35,353 nt of DNA, taken from contig NZ_QPMK01000009.1 of the NCBI RefSeq assembly GCF_003344785.1, forward strand, positions 1 to 35,353. Direction: 5' to 3'. Made by a program: the position numbers and the translations under genes. The notes under the pieces were generated by a model. It was given only the letters and a program-made list of their open reading frames with translations, was not told the origin of the DNA and ran no database searches. Source of the stretch: Thalassococcus profundi (GTDB taxonomy: Bacteria; Pseudomonadota; Alphaproteobacteria; Rhodobacterales; Rhodobacteraceae). Below are positions 1 to 7,825 of the stretch, in pieces (positions within the stretch are counted from its first letter, which is position 1; every line of letters starts with the position of its first letter).

Positions 1-290
1 TCAAGGGCCAGGGCATCTACTGCTACGTGACCCTGATGAACGGGGTCGAGCCTTCGGACGAGCTCACCAAGGAACTGCGCACCTGGGTGCGCCAGGAGAT
101 CGGCCCGATCGCCAGCCCGGACCTCATCCAGTGGGCCCCAGGCCTGCCGAAAACCCGCTCCGGCAAGATCATGCGCCGCATCCTGCGCAAGATCGCCGAA
201 AACGACTACGGCTCCTTGGGCGACACCTCCACCCTCGCCGACCCCGATGTCGTCGACAACCTCATCGAAAACCGCATGAACCGGGGGTGA
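1..290 (+). CDS. acs: Acetyl-CoA synthetase, C-terminal fragment (5' end outside window)
   Basis: Only the last 95 or so codons are present; the reading frame enters at base 3 and stops with TGA at 288-290. Acs converts acetate, ATP and CoA to acetyl-CoA, AMP and pyrophosphate. The fragment carries the family's C-terminal signature [11 protein letters not shown] (bases about 147-180), whose lysine is the catalytic residue that known Acs enzymes have acetylated by Pat-type acetyltransferases. A short acidic tail follows. The next gene, adenylate kinase, begins 5 bp after the stop, so the two are almost certainly co-transcribed. A propionyl-CoA synthetase-type relative cannot be excluded from so short a piece, but the adjoining symporter genes favour acetate. 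Confidence 0.9.
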   Translation, partial: KGQGIYCYVTLMNGVEPSDELTKELRTWVRQEIGPIASPDLIQWAPGLPKTRSGKIMRRILRKIAENDYGSLGDTSTLADPDVVDNLIENRMNRG

Positions 291-295
291 GGGCG

Positions 296-982
296 ATGGA
301 CGGTAGCAAAACCTTGAAAACCCCGCCGGTCTTCATCCTTCTCGGCCCCCCGGGGGCCGGGAAAGGCACCCAGGCGCGGATGCTCGAACAGGATTTCGGC
401 TTCGTGCAGCTTTCCACCGGTGACCTGCTGCGCGCCGCCGTCAAGGCGGGCACCGAGGCCGGAAAACGCGCCAAGGCGGTGATGGAGGCCGGCGCGCTGG
501 TCAGCGACGACATCGTCATCGCCATCCTGCGCGACCGGCTGGCGCAGCCCGACACGGCGCGCGGCGTTATCCTCGACGGCTTTCCCCGCACCACCAAGCA
601 GGCAGAGGCGCTCGACCGGCTGCTGTCTGAGAACGGCCAGAAGATCGACGCCGCGATCAGCCTCGAAGTGGATGACGACGAGATGGTCACGCGCGTTTCG
701 GGCCGCTTTACCTGCGCGGACTGCGGCGAGGGCTACCACGACCGCTTCAAGCCGACCCGCGTCGCGAACACCTGCGACGCCTGCGGCAGCACCGAGATGA
801 CCCGGCGCGCCGACGACACCGCGGAAACCGTGTCGAGCCGGCTCGAGGCCTATCACGCCCAGACCGCGCCGCTGATCTCTTATTACGACGGCCAGGGCGC
901 GCTGACCCGCGTGCCCGCCATGGGCGCCATCGACACGATCGCCAAGCGGCTGCGGTCGCTTGTCAAGGATACCATCCAATAA
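296..982 (+). CDS. adk: Adenylate kinase, long form with zinc-type LID
   Basis: A 228-residue nucleoside monophosphate kinase interconverting ATP + AMP and 2 ADP in the cytosol. The P-loop GPPGAGKGT is at residues 17-25, followed by STGDLLR (AMP site) and DGFPRT. The LID domain has the paired CxxC pattern of zinc-binding adenylate kinases (CADC and CDAC). The ATG at 296 lies just upstream of the conserved N-terminal strand; the open frame reaches further upstream but only into acs in another frame. It sits 5 bp after acs and 37 bp before the DUF4212 gene, with a small CCCCC/GGGGG hairpin at 983-996 in that gap. The position suggests it recycles the AMP made by Acs. Many relatives carry another adk in the ribosomal-protein operon, so this may be a paralogue, which is not visible from here. 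Confidence 0.93.
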   Translation: MDGSKTLKTPPVFILLGPPGAGKGTQARMLEQDFGFVQLSTGDLLRAAVKAGTEAGKRAKAVMEAGALVSDDIVIAILRDRLAQPDTARGVILDGFPRTTKQAEALDRLLSENGQKIDAAISLEVDDDEMVTRVSGRFTCADCGEGYHDRFKPTRVANTCDACGSTEMTRRADDTAETVSSRLEAYHAQTAPLISYYDGQGALTRVPAMGAIDTIAKRLRSLVKDTIQ

Positions 983-1019
983 CCCCCGTCCGGGGGCATC
1001 AAGAGGAGGAGGACACCTC

Positions 1020-1307
1020 ATGACGGACAAACCGCAACGGTCCGCGCTGGAGATTTCGGAGGCCGACAAGGCCTACTGGAAATCCAACGTGCGGATCATT
1101 CTCATCAGCCTCGTGATCTGGGCGCTGGTCAGCTTCGGCTTCGGCATCCTGCTGCGTCCGATGCTTTCGGGCATCAGCGTCGGCGGCACCGACCTTGGCT
1201 TCTGGTTCGCCCAGCAAGGGTCGATCCTGGTCTTCCTGGCGCTGATCTTTTTCTACGCCTGGCGGATGAACAAGCTCGACCGTGAATTCGGCGTCGAGGA
1301 GGAATAA
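1020..1307 (+). CDS. DUF4212 small subunit of sodium/solute symporter
   Basis: A 95-residue membrane protein with two predicted transmembrane helices (about residues 27-48 and 63-83), a soluble N-terminus with a YWKSNVRI segment, and the acidic C-terminal end LDREFGVEEE. Length and layout match the DUF4212 family, which accompanies the VC_2705-type sodium:solute symporters. The ATG at 1020 is preceded by a strong AGGAGGA ribosome site. The stop is 3 bp before the symporter start, so the two are translated as a pair and presumably form one transporter complex. The exact role of the small subunit is not known to me. Confidence 0.9.
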   Translation: MTDKPQRSALEISEADKAYWKSNVRIILISLVIWALVSFGFGILLRPMLSGISVGGTDLGFWFAQQGSILVFLALIFFYAWRMNKLDREFGVEEE

Positions 1308-1310
1308 CCA

Positions 1311-3095
1311 ATGGATCAGTTTACCATCAACCTGCTGTTCGTGGGCGCAAGTTTCGCGCTCTACATCGGCATCGCGATCTGGGCCCGCGCGGGCTCCACG
1401 TCGGAATTCTACGCCGCCGGACGCGGCGTGCACCCCGTCACCAACGGCATGGCGACTGCGGCGGACTGGATGTCGGCGGCGTCGTTCATCTCGATGGCGG
1501 GGCTCATCGCCTTTACCGGCTACGACAACTCCACCTACCTCATGGGCTGGACCGGCGGCTACGTCCTGCTGGCGCTGCTACTGGCACCCTACCTGCGCAA
1601 GTTCGGCAAGTTCACCGTGTCCGAGTTCATCGGCGACCGGTTCTACAGCCCGACCGCGCGCCTGGTGGCGGTGATCTGCCTGATCGTGGCCAGCCTGACC
1701 TACGTCATCGGCCAGATGACCGGCGTGGGCGTGGCCTTTGGCCGCTTCCTCGAGGTGGACAACACCACCGGCCTCCTGATCGGCGCTGTCGTCGTCTTTG
1801 CTTACGCGGTCTTCGGCGGCATGAAGGGCGTGACTTACACGCAGGTGGCGCAGTACGTGGTGCTGATCATGGCCTACACGATCCCGGCCGTCTTCATCTC
1901 CCTGCAGCTGACCGGCAACCCGATTCCGGGTCTGGGCCTCTTCGGCACCGACCAGGCAAGCGGCGAGCCGCTGCTGGCGCGTCTCGACCAGATCGTGCGC
2001 GAGCTGGGCTTCAACGAATATACCGCCCACAATGGCGATACGTTCAACATGATGCTTTTCACCCTGTCGCTGATGATCGGGACCGCCGGTTTGCCGCACG
2101 TCATCATGCGCTTCTTCACCGTGCCGCGCGTCGCCGACGCACGCTGGTCCGCGGGCTGGGCGCTGGTGTTCATCGCGCTTCTGTACCTCACGGCTCCGGC
2201 GGTGGGTGCCATGGCACGGCTCAACATCACCGAGCAGTTCTGGCCGAACGGGACGGACGGCGAAGCTGTGAGCCTCGAGACCATCGCGGACGATCCGGCC
2301 TATGACTGGATGGCGACCTGGCAGCAGACCGGCCTTCTGGGCTGGGAAGACAAGAACGGCGACGGCCGTATCCAGTACTACAACGACGCCTCGCCCGCGA
2401 TGCAGGAGAAGGCTGCGGGCGAAGGCTGGAGCGGCAACGAGCTGACCAACTTCAACAACGACATCCTCGTTCTGGCAAACCCCGAAATCGCCAACCTTCC
2501 GGGCTGGGTGATCGGTCTTGTCGCGGCGGGCGGCATCGCGGCGGCGCTGTCGACGGCGGCGGGCCTGTTGCTGGCGATTTCGTCGGCGGTCAGCCACGAC
2601 CTCATCAAGGGACGGTTCAAGCCCGATATCTCGGAAAAGGGAGAGCTGCTGTCCGCACGTATCGCCATGGCGATCGCGATCGTCGTGGCCACGTACCTGG
2701 GCCTGAACCCGCCGGGCTTTGCCGCGCAAACCGTGGCGCTGGCCTTCGGCCTTGCGGCGGCGTCGATCTTCCCGGCGCTGATGATGGGGATCTTTTCGAC
2801 CAAGGTGAACAACCGCGGCGCGGTGGCGGGCATGCTCGCCGGCCTGATCGTGACGCTGGTCTACATCTTCCTGCACAAGGGCTGGTTCTTCATCCCGGAC
2901 ACAAACTCCTTCACGGATGCGGACCCGCTGCTGGGCACGATCAAGTCCACCTCGTTCGGCGCGGTCGGTGCGGCGATCAACTTTGCCGTGGCCTACATCG
3001 TGTCGGGCATGACCAAGCCGGTTCCGCAGCACATCCAGGAACTGGTGGAAAGCGTGCGGATCCCGCGCGGCGCCGGGGCGGCTCAGGACCACTGA
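1311..3095 (+). CDS. Sodium:solute symporter, large subunit (ActP/VC_2705-like)
   Basis: A 594-residue polytopic inner-membrane protein of the SSS family with about 13 hydrophobic segments. Early residues YAAGRGVHPVTNGMA and the later AGLLLAISSAVSHDLIKG are typical SSS regions. Between helices there is an extra hydrophilic stretch (about residues 318-385) containing DKNGDGRIQYYN at 347-358, which resembles an EF-hand calcium loop. The pairing with a DUF4212 subunit and the position downstream of acs point to uptake of acetate or a similar short carboxylate with Na+; the substrate is inferred, not read from the sequence. It is the last gene of its row, and a strong terminator follows within 25 bp. 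Confidence 0.9.
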   Translation: MDQFTINLLFVGASFALYIGIAIWARAGSTSEFYAAGRGVHPVTNGMATAADWMSAASFISMAGLIAFTGYDNSTYLMGWTGGYVLLALLLAPYLRKFGKFTVSEFIGDRFYSPTARLVAVICLIVASLTYVIGQMTGVGVAFGRFLEVDNTTGLLIGAVVVFAYAVFGGMKGVTYTQVAQYVVLIMAYTIPAVFISLQLTGNPIPGLGLFGTDQASGEPLLARLDQIVRELGFNEYTAHNGDTFNMMLFTLSLMIGTAGLPHVIMRFFTVPRVADARWSAGWALVFIALLYLTAPAVGAMARLNITEQFWPNGTDGEAVSLETIADDPAYDWMATWQQTGLLGWEDKNGDGRIQYYNDASPAMQEKAAGEGWSGNELTNFNNDILVLANPEIANLPGWVIGLVAAGGIAAALSTAAGLLLAISSAVSHDLIKGRFKPDISEKGELLSARIAMAIAIVVATYLGLNPPGFAAQTVALAFGLAAASIFPALMMGIFSTKVNNRGAVAGMLAGLIVTLVYIFLHKGWFFIPDTNSFTDADPLLGTIKSTSFGAVGAAINFAVAYIVSGMTKPVPQHIQELVESVRIPRGAGAAQDH

Positions 3096-3118
3096 GCCCC
3101 TCCCCTGACAAAGGCAAA

Positions 3119-3146
3119 GGGCCGCTCTTCGGAGCGGCCCTTTTTT
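3119..3146 (+). terminator. Intrinsic terminator after the symporter gene
   Basis: A perfect 9-bp stem, GGGCCGCTC at 3119-3127 pairing with GAGCGGCCC at 3132-3140, with a TTCG tetraloop and six T residues at 3141-3146. It lies 23 bp after the symporter stop codon and ends the acs-adk-symporter transcript. Confidence 0.95.
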
Positions 3147-3186
3147 CGTGCGATGCCGGGACATTTTCATCTGCCGCACGCGCATG

Positions 3187-3214
3187 AAAAAACCGCGCCC
3201 GAAGGCGCGGTTTT
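3187..3214 (-). terminator. Intrinsic terminator of the CarD-like gene
   Basis: On the minus strand an 11-bp stem (AAAACCGCGCC and its complement, 3204-3214 with 3189-3199) closes a TTCG loop and is followed by a run of T, read on the plus strand as the A run at 3187-3192. It lies 21 bp beyond the stop of the CarD-like gene. With the neighbouring plus-strand terminator it separates the two convergent transcripts. Confidence 0.92.
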
Positions 3215-3235
3215 CTCTGTCTTCGTATGGCTGGA

Positions 3236-3745
3236 TCAGGCGGCGCGACCGACCAGGACCTCGTCCACCTGCTTGGCCGCGGCCAGTTCGTCGCCGCCGG
3301 AAACGGCGGCCACTTCACGGGTCAGACGCTCCAGCGCCGCCTCGTAAAGCTGACGCTCGGAATAGCTCTGCTCGCGCTGGTCGTCGGCGCGGTGCAGGTC
3401 GCGCACCACCTCCGCGATGGCGATCAGATCGCCGGAGTTGATTTTTTGCTCATATTCCTGCGCGCGGCGCGACCACATCGCCCGCTTGACCTTGGCCTTG
3501 CCCTTCAGAGTCTTCATCGCCTGGTTCACGACGTCGGGCGAAGACAGCGAACGCATGCCGATCTCGGACGCCTTGTGGGTCGGGACCCGCAAGGTCATCT
3601 TGTCTTTTTCAAAGGAAATGACGAAGAGTTCCAGCGAGATGCCGGCGATATCCTGCTCCTCGATCGACACGATCTGTCCGACGCCATGGGCGGGATAGAC
3701 GACGTAATCGTTGGGGCGGAATTCGGATTTCTTCGACTTGGTCAT
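3236..3745 (-). CDS. CarD/CdnL-family RNA polymerase-binding regulator
   Basis: A 169-residue cytosolic protein. Residues 7-70 (FRPNDYVVYPAHGVGQI...) match the CarD/TRCF RNA-polymerase interaction domain, and the C-terminal two thirds is helical and basic (KGKAKVKRAMWSRRAQEYE), as in the DNA-binding part of CdnL proteins. Such proteins bind the RNAP beta subunit and stabilise open complexes at rRNA and other promoters. The ATG at 3743-3745 is chosen because a GAGGAA ribosome site lies at the right distance; upstream in-frame codons do not look like CarD. The gene is last in the minus-strand row and has its own terminator. A 284-bp leader separates it from fdxA, so it may have its own promoter. 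Confidence 0.92.
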   Translation of the reverse strand: MTKSKKSEFRPNDYVVYPAHGVGQIVSIEEQDIAGISLELFVISFEKDKMTLRVPTHKASEIGMRSLSSPDVVNQAMKTLKGKAKVKRAMWSRRAQEYEQKINSGDLIAIAEVVRDLHRADDQREQSYSERQLYEAALERLTREVAAVSGGDELAAAKQVDEVLVGRAA

Positions 3746-3888
3746 AGAGTGGTTCCTCACAGGCTCACCCGCGCACAGGCGACAAGAAAGGCGACCGGAA
3801 ACACGTATATCTCCGTTCACCTTGGATCATGGACGTTGGTTATGTCACCGGGGGCAGACAGACCCGGTTCGCAGCGCGTGGTGTTGTC

Positions 3889-3914
3889 ATTTGTGATATG
3901 ATCATACCACAAAT
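3889..3914. promoter_or_regulatory. 26-bp near-perfect palindrome, operator-like
   Basis: The half TTTGTGATATGA (3890-3901) is followed directly by its reverse complement with a single mismatch (TCATACCACAAA, 3902-3913); the flanking A/T pair extends symmetry to 26 bp. It is AT-rich within GC-rich DNA, lies 144 bp upstream of the CarD-like start and 116 bp beyond the fdxA stop, and is not followed by a T run. This looks like a dimeric repressor or activator site rather than a terminator. The spacing does not fit a CRP/FNR site (TGTG and CACA are 12 bp apart rather than 8). The cognate protein is unknown. Confidence 0.6.
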
Positions 3915-3970
3915 TTCGCATACTTCCTAGCAGCATGCGATGCTGGCGAAATATGACAGTTTTACAACGG

Positions 3971-4005
3971 CTTGCCGCCGGACATTACCGCAAAACGGCG
4001 GCAAG
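3971..4005. repeat. 10-bp inverted repeat downstream of fdxA
   Basis: CTTGCCGCCG at 3971-3980 is the exact reverse complement of CGGCGGCAAG at 3996-4005, with a 15-nt loop. It starts 25 bp after the fdxA stop (minus strand). No T run follows on either strand, so it may be an mRNA 3'-end stem or a weak terminator that lets some reading continue towards the CarD-like gene. Confidence 0.55.
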
Positions 4006-4029
4006 ACGGGCGTGCCGCTCGAATCAAGC

Positions 4030-4365
4030 TCAGCCGCCCTCGCCCGGCGCCTCGGAAAAGAGCTCCATCTTGCCGGGTTTGCCGTCCATTTCCTCGGCGG
4101 TGGGCAGCGGGTCCTTCTTGGTGATGATCACGGGCCACATCTCGGAGTACTTCCGGTTGAATTCAACCCATTTTTCCATGTCCGGCTCGGTGTCGGGCCG
4201 GATCGCATCGGCGGGGCATTCCGGTTCGCAGACGCCGCAGTCGATGCATTCATCGGGGTGGATCACCAGCATGTTCTCGCCCTCGTAGAAACAATCCACG
4301 GGGCAGACCTCGACGCAGTCGGTGTATTTGCAGGCGATGCAGGCATCGTTGACGATATAGGTCAT
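4030..4365 (-). CDS. fdxA: 7Fe ferredoxin FdxA
   Basis: A 111-residue ferredoxin of the Azotobacter FdI type. Cysteines fit one [3Fe-4S] cluster (C9, C17, C50) and one [4Fe-4S] cluster (C21, C40, C43, C46); C12 and C25 are the extra cysteines usual in this family. The motifs are CxxCxxxxCxxxCPVDC and CxxCGxCxxxCP. The C-terminal half is the ordinary extension with EMWPVI. It carries single electrons to unidentified partners in the cytosol. It lies 49 bp after the S4 gene on the same strand, in a gene row (helicase, S4, fdxA, carD) that I recall as common in Rhodobacterales. Confidence 0.95.
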   Translation of the reverse strand: MTYIVNDACIACKYTDCVEVCPVDCFYEGENMLVIHPDECIDCGVCEPECPADAIRPDTEPDMEKWVEFNRKYSEMWPVIITKKDPLPTAEEMDGKPGKMELFSEAPGEGG

Positions 4366-4414
4366 TGGGCGTTCCGTAATCCGTTTGACCGCCTAGCTAG
4401 AACAGTGCGCGGGA

Positions 4415-4804
4415 TCATTCAAGCGCCTGCCCGCGGGTTTGATCGAGGCGCCTGCGGTCGCGCTTGGTGGGGCGGCCTCCGCCATCGTATTTCGGCGCGG
4501 CGGCTTGCCCGGGATCCGCCGCGTCGCGGGGCTGCGGCGGGTCCAGGTCGGTATAAAGCGCCTGCGCCTCTGATGCCGGGCCGCGGCGGGTTCCCAACGC
4601 CTCGACCCGGATCACGCGGACATCACGTTCCTTGGAGAAGGTCAGCACATCGCCCGGCGCCACGCAGAACGCCGGTTTCGAAATCCGCTGGCCGTTGACG
4701 CGGATCCCGGAAGTCACGGCCTTGGCGGCGAGGCTGCGGGTCTTGAAGAACCGCGCCTGCCAAAGCCACTTGTCCAGCCGAAGCTTGCCCGCCGGGTCCG
4801 CCAA
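4415..4804 (-). CDS. S4-domain RNA-binding protein (Hsp15/RlbA-like)
   Basis: A 129-residue protein with an S4 fold at residues 8-65 (LRLDKWLWQARFFKTRSLA, then GIRVNGQRISKPA). The rest is low-complexity and charged, ending with basic GGRPTKRDRRRLDQ as in Hsp15 relatives. Known Hsp15 binds nascent-chain-bearing 50S subunits after heat shock. The only reasonable initiation codon is the TTG at 4802-4804, directly after the TAA of the helicase and in the same frame, so the two are separated only by that stop codon. An AAGGA site lies about 10 nt upstream inside the helicase. Translation is probably coupled to the helicase. Confidence 0.87.
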   Translation of the reverse strand: MADPAGKLRLDKWLWQARFFKTRSLAAKAVTSGIRVNGQRISKPAFCVAPGDVLTFSKERDVRVIRVEALGTRRGPASEAQALYTDLDPPQPRDAADPGQAAAPKYDGGGRPTKRDRRRLDQTRGQALE

Positions 4805-7804
4805 TTACGACTTGTCCTTGAGCCCCATCAGAGCTGCGGCAAAGGGATTGTCCGGGTCGATCGGCTTTTCCTTGCGCGGCGGACGCGCCTCGAAATTCTT
4901 CGGCCCCGGCTTGCCGCCGTCCTTGCCGCGCGGCTTGCCCTTGCCCTTCGGACCGCCCGCGGATTTCCCGCGCGGCTTGCCGTCCTGGGTCTGACCCCTA
5001 CCCTGTCCTGGTCCTTGGCCTTGCCGGCGTCCACCGCCGCCTTCGCGGCGCGGGCCGCGATTGCCGCCCCGGTTGCCACCCCAGGTGAAGGTGTAGAAGC
5101 TTTCCATCTCGGGCGCTTCGATTTCGGCATCGGGGGCCGTGCCGGGGGGAACGTCTTCGGCAGACACGTCCGCGACCGGATCCTCGGGCGCGGGTTCCGC
5201 CGGCTCCTCCGAGATCGGCGCTTCGCCCGCATCGGGGATCGCGGTGACCTCTTCGGGTGCTTCCGGGGCTGCGTCGTCGACCTCGGGCGGCGCCACGACG
5301 GCTCCGGCCTCGGCGCTCTGTCCCTCGTCGAAAACCGGCGTGTCGGCATTCTCCTCGGCGGGGGTCTCTTCGACCGGACGCGCGACCTCGGCCTCGGCGT
5401 CTTTGGGCACGACCGCATCGACGGGCTTGACCTTGATCCGCTCGCCGGCCTCGGCCTTGTAGCCCAGCCCCTGCATCAGGTCCGCGAACTGTTCCAGCGT
5501 CAGGCCCGTGATCGACAGCATGTCGGCCTTGGCCTCGAACCCGCCGCGGCTGTCCTCGGCACGCAGGAGATCCGCCAGTCGCTCCAGCATGTCGATCCGG
5601 ATGGCGCGCTGCCCGGACTTGCGGTAGCCCGCGATCAAGTAGTGTTCAGCCGGGATGCCGTCGATATTCGGCACGGTCACCAGCCCCGGCGGCGGCGCTT
5701 CGGGGAAATGGTCGAGCCCGCGCGCGAGGCTCCAGAGCACCAGACGCAGCCGCGTCGGCGCGGGTTTCAGCAGCAGCGGCATGAAGATCGTGTATTGTCC
5801 GAAGCGGATACCGTGCTTGCGCAGGCTCGACCGGGCGTCCTGGTCCAGCGCCTTGACCTCGTCGGCCACCTCGGCGCGCGACAGGATGCCCATCGCCTCG
5901 ACCATTCGGAAGCCGAAACCGCGGGCGAGACCCGTCAACGTCTCGTCGTGCTGGATGTTCAAGAGCGGCTCGAACAGCGCGGCGATCTTGCGGTCGATGA
6001 AATGCTGCAACCGGCGCTGCACCTTCTGCGCCACGTCCGGCCCTGCCTCGTCGTCGACAAAGGCCTTGACCCGCGGCTTCAGCGCATCGTCCCCGGCCTC
6101 GAGCTTGCCAACCGCTTCGGTGCCCCACATCAGGCCACCCTGTTCGGTAAAGTCGATCTCGGTATCGGGCGCATTGTAGAACCGGTCGGCGCGCAGATGG
6201 AAATGCGGCGCCAGCGCCTGGATCGACGCGGTCTTGAGCGTCTTGGCCTCCTGTCCGGACGCCTCCTTGTCCTGGCGGAACCGGAACCCTTCGAGCTTAC
6301 CGACGAATTCGCCTTCGACGGTCACCTCACCCTTGTCATTCACTTCGGCCAAAAGGGCCTCCTTCTGCTTCAACCGGCGAAGCAGCACGCTGGTCCGCCG
6401 GTCTACAAATCTTTGCGTCAGACGGTCGTGCAGCGCATCCGACAGCCTGTCTTCTACAGCGCGCGCACGGTCGCGCCAATGGCTTTCGTCATTCACCCAT
6501 TCCCGGCGTTGCGCCACGTAGGTCCATGTGCGGATAAACGCCAACCGCCGCGACAGGGTGTCGATGTCCCCCTCGGTCCGGTCGATCCGGTTGATCTGTC
6601 GTGCCAGGAAATCGTCGGGGATCACCCCCCTCTGGTGCAAATGACCAAAGATAACGTCCAGCAGGCCCGCATGTTCCGCATGGCTGATGCCGCGGAAATC
6701 GGGGATGCGGCAGACGTCCCACAAGAGCTTGACCGACGCCGGGTCGGACGCCCGTGCGGCCACCTCGGCCTGGGCGCTCAGCGCCTTCAGCGCCTGCAGG
6801 TCATCCGCCTCGCGCGCCTTGACGAGCCGGTCGTCCTTCGGCGACTCCTCGAGCGAGGCGATCAGCGTGTCGATGCTGCCGAAGCGCAGGTCGGCGTTGC
6901 GCCAGTTGAGCTTGCGCAGCGGGGTGAAGCGGTGGTTGCAGATCGCCTCGGCCCACTCATCGGGGATCGGCCCCGCCTCGCCCGTCACGCCAAAGGTGCC
7001 GTGGCTCATGCCGCGCCCGGCCCGGCCCGCGATCTGCGCCAGTTCGTTCGGTTGCAGCGGCCGCATCCGCCGCCCGTCGAATTTCGTCAGCGCCGAAAAG
7101 GCGACGTGGTTGATGTCGAGGTTGAGCCCCATTCCGATGGCATCGGTCGCGACAAGGTAATCCACGTCGCCGTTCTGGTAGAGGTCCACCTGCGCGTTGC
7201 GGGTCCGCGGGCTGAGCGCGCCCATCACCACCGCCGCCCCGCCCTTCTGACGGCGCAAAAGCTCGGCGATGGCATAGACGTTCTCGACCGAGAAGCCGAC
7301 GATGGCGGTGCGCGCCTGCAAGCGGCTGATCTTCTTCGAGCCGGTATAGCCCAGTTGGCTCATCCGCTCGCGACGCACGAACTCCACCCCCGGCACCAGT
7401 TCGGCAATCGGCCCGCGCATGGTGTCAGAGCCGAGGAACAGCGTCTCGTGCTGGCCGCGCATCCGGAGCAGCCGGTCGGTGAAGACATGGCCGCGCTCGG
7501 GATCGGCGCAAAGCTGGATTTCGTCAACGGCGACGAAGTCGGTGCCCATGCCCTCGGGCATCGCCTCGACCGTGCAGATCCAGTAGGTCGCGCGCGGCGG
7601 CACGATGCGTTCCTCGCCGGTGACAAGCGCCACCACGCCCGGGCCACGGGCCATGACGACCTTGTCATAAACCTCGCGCGCCAGAAGCCGCAAAGGCAGG
7701 CCGATCATGCCGGTGCGGTAGCCGAGCATCCGGTCGATCGCGTAATGGGTCTTGCCGGTATTGGTCGGGCCGAGAACGGCCGCGATCCGCGCGCGTGTGG
7801 ACAT
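4805..7804 (-). CDS. SUV3-like ATP-dependent RNA helicase with disordered RG-rich tail
   Basis: A 999-residue superfamily 2 helicase. Walker A GPTNTGKT is at residues 12-19, the Walker B box is DEIQ (94-97), and motif VI is QIAGRAGRG. This set (DEIQ and GRAGR) is that of mitochondrial SUV3, whose partner is a 3'-5' exoribonuclease; the bacterial protein presumably acts on structured RNA. From about residue 780 the sequence turns into an acidic, Pro/Ala/Glu-rich linker, then a Gly/Arg/Lys-rich tail with GGNRGGNRG and GRGQTQDGKPRGK, suited to RNA or protein contacts. The ATG at 7804 is preferred over the GTG one codon earlier; AGGGG lies 5 nt upstream of that GTG. It follows the TPR gene by 21 bp. 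Confidence 0.92.
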   Translation of the reverse strand: MSTRARIAAVLGPTNTGKTHYAIDRMLGYRTGMIGLPLRLLAREVYDKVVMARGPGVVALVTGEERIVPPRATYWICTVEAMPEGMGTDFVAVDEIQLCADPERGHVFTDRLLRMRGQHETLFLGSDTMRGPIAELVPGVEFVRRERMSQLGYTGSKKISRLQARTAIVGFSVENVYAIAELLRRQKGGAAVVMGALSPRTRNAQVDLYQNGDVDYLVATDAIGMGLNLDINHVAFSALTKFDGRRMRPLQPNELAQIAGRAGRGMSHGTFGVTGEAGPIPDEWAEAICNHRFTPLRKLNWRNADLRFGSIDTLIASLEESPKDDRLVKAREADDLQALKALSAQAEVAARASDPASVKLLWDVCRIPDFRGISHAEHAGLLDVIFGHLHQRGVIPDDFLARQINRIDRTEGDIDTLSRRLAFIRTWTYVAQRREWVNDESHWRDRARAVEDRLSDALHDRLTQRFVDRRTSVLLRRLKQKEALLAEVNDKGEVTVEGEFVGKLEGFRFRQDKEASGQEAKTLKTASIQALAPHFHLRADRFYNAPDTEIDFTEQGGLMWGTEAVGKLEAGDDALKPRVKAFVDDEAGPDVAQKVQRRLQHFIDRKIAALFEPLLNIQHDETLTGLARGFGFRMVEAMGILSRAEVADEVKALDQDARSSLRKHGIRFGQYTIFMPLLLKPAPTRLRLVLWSLARGLDHFPEAPPPGLVTVPNIDGIPAEHYLIAGYRKSGQRAIRIDMLERLADLLRAEDSRGGFEAKADMLSITGLTLEQFADLMQGLGYKAEAGERIKVKPVDAVVPKDAEAEVARPVEETPAEENADTPVFDEGQSAEAGAVVAPPEVDDAAPEAPEEVTAIPDAGEAPISEEPAEPAPEDPVADVSAEDVPPGTAPDAEIEAPEMESFYTFTWGGNRGGNRGPRREGGGGRRQGQGPGQGRGQTQDGKPRGKSAGGPKGKGKPRGKDGGKPGPKNFEARPPRKEKPIDPDNPFAAALMGLKDKS

Positions 7805-7825
7805 CACCGCCCCTTGCTGGCCCTG

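Noticed and set aside
1578-3185. 535-codon minus-strand frame opposite the symporter
   Set aside because: Antisense of a clear transporter gene; extreme Arg/His/Asp content and no domain.
3892-3911. TGTG...CACA read as a CRP or FNR site
   Set aside because: Half-sites are 12 bp apart, not the 8 bp between TGTG and CACA in the CRP consensus.
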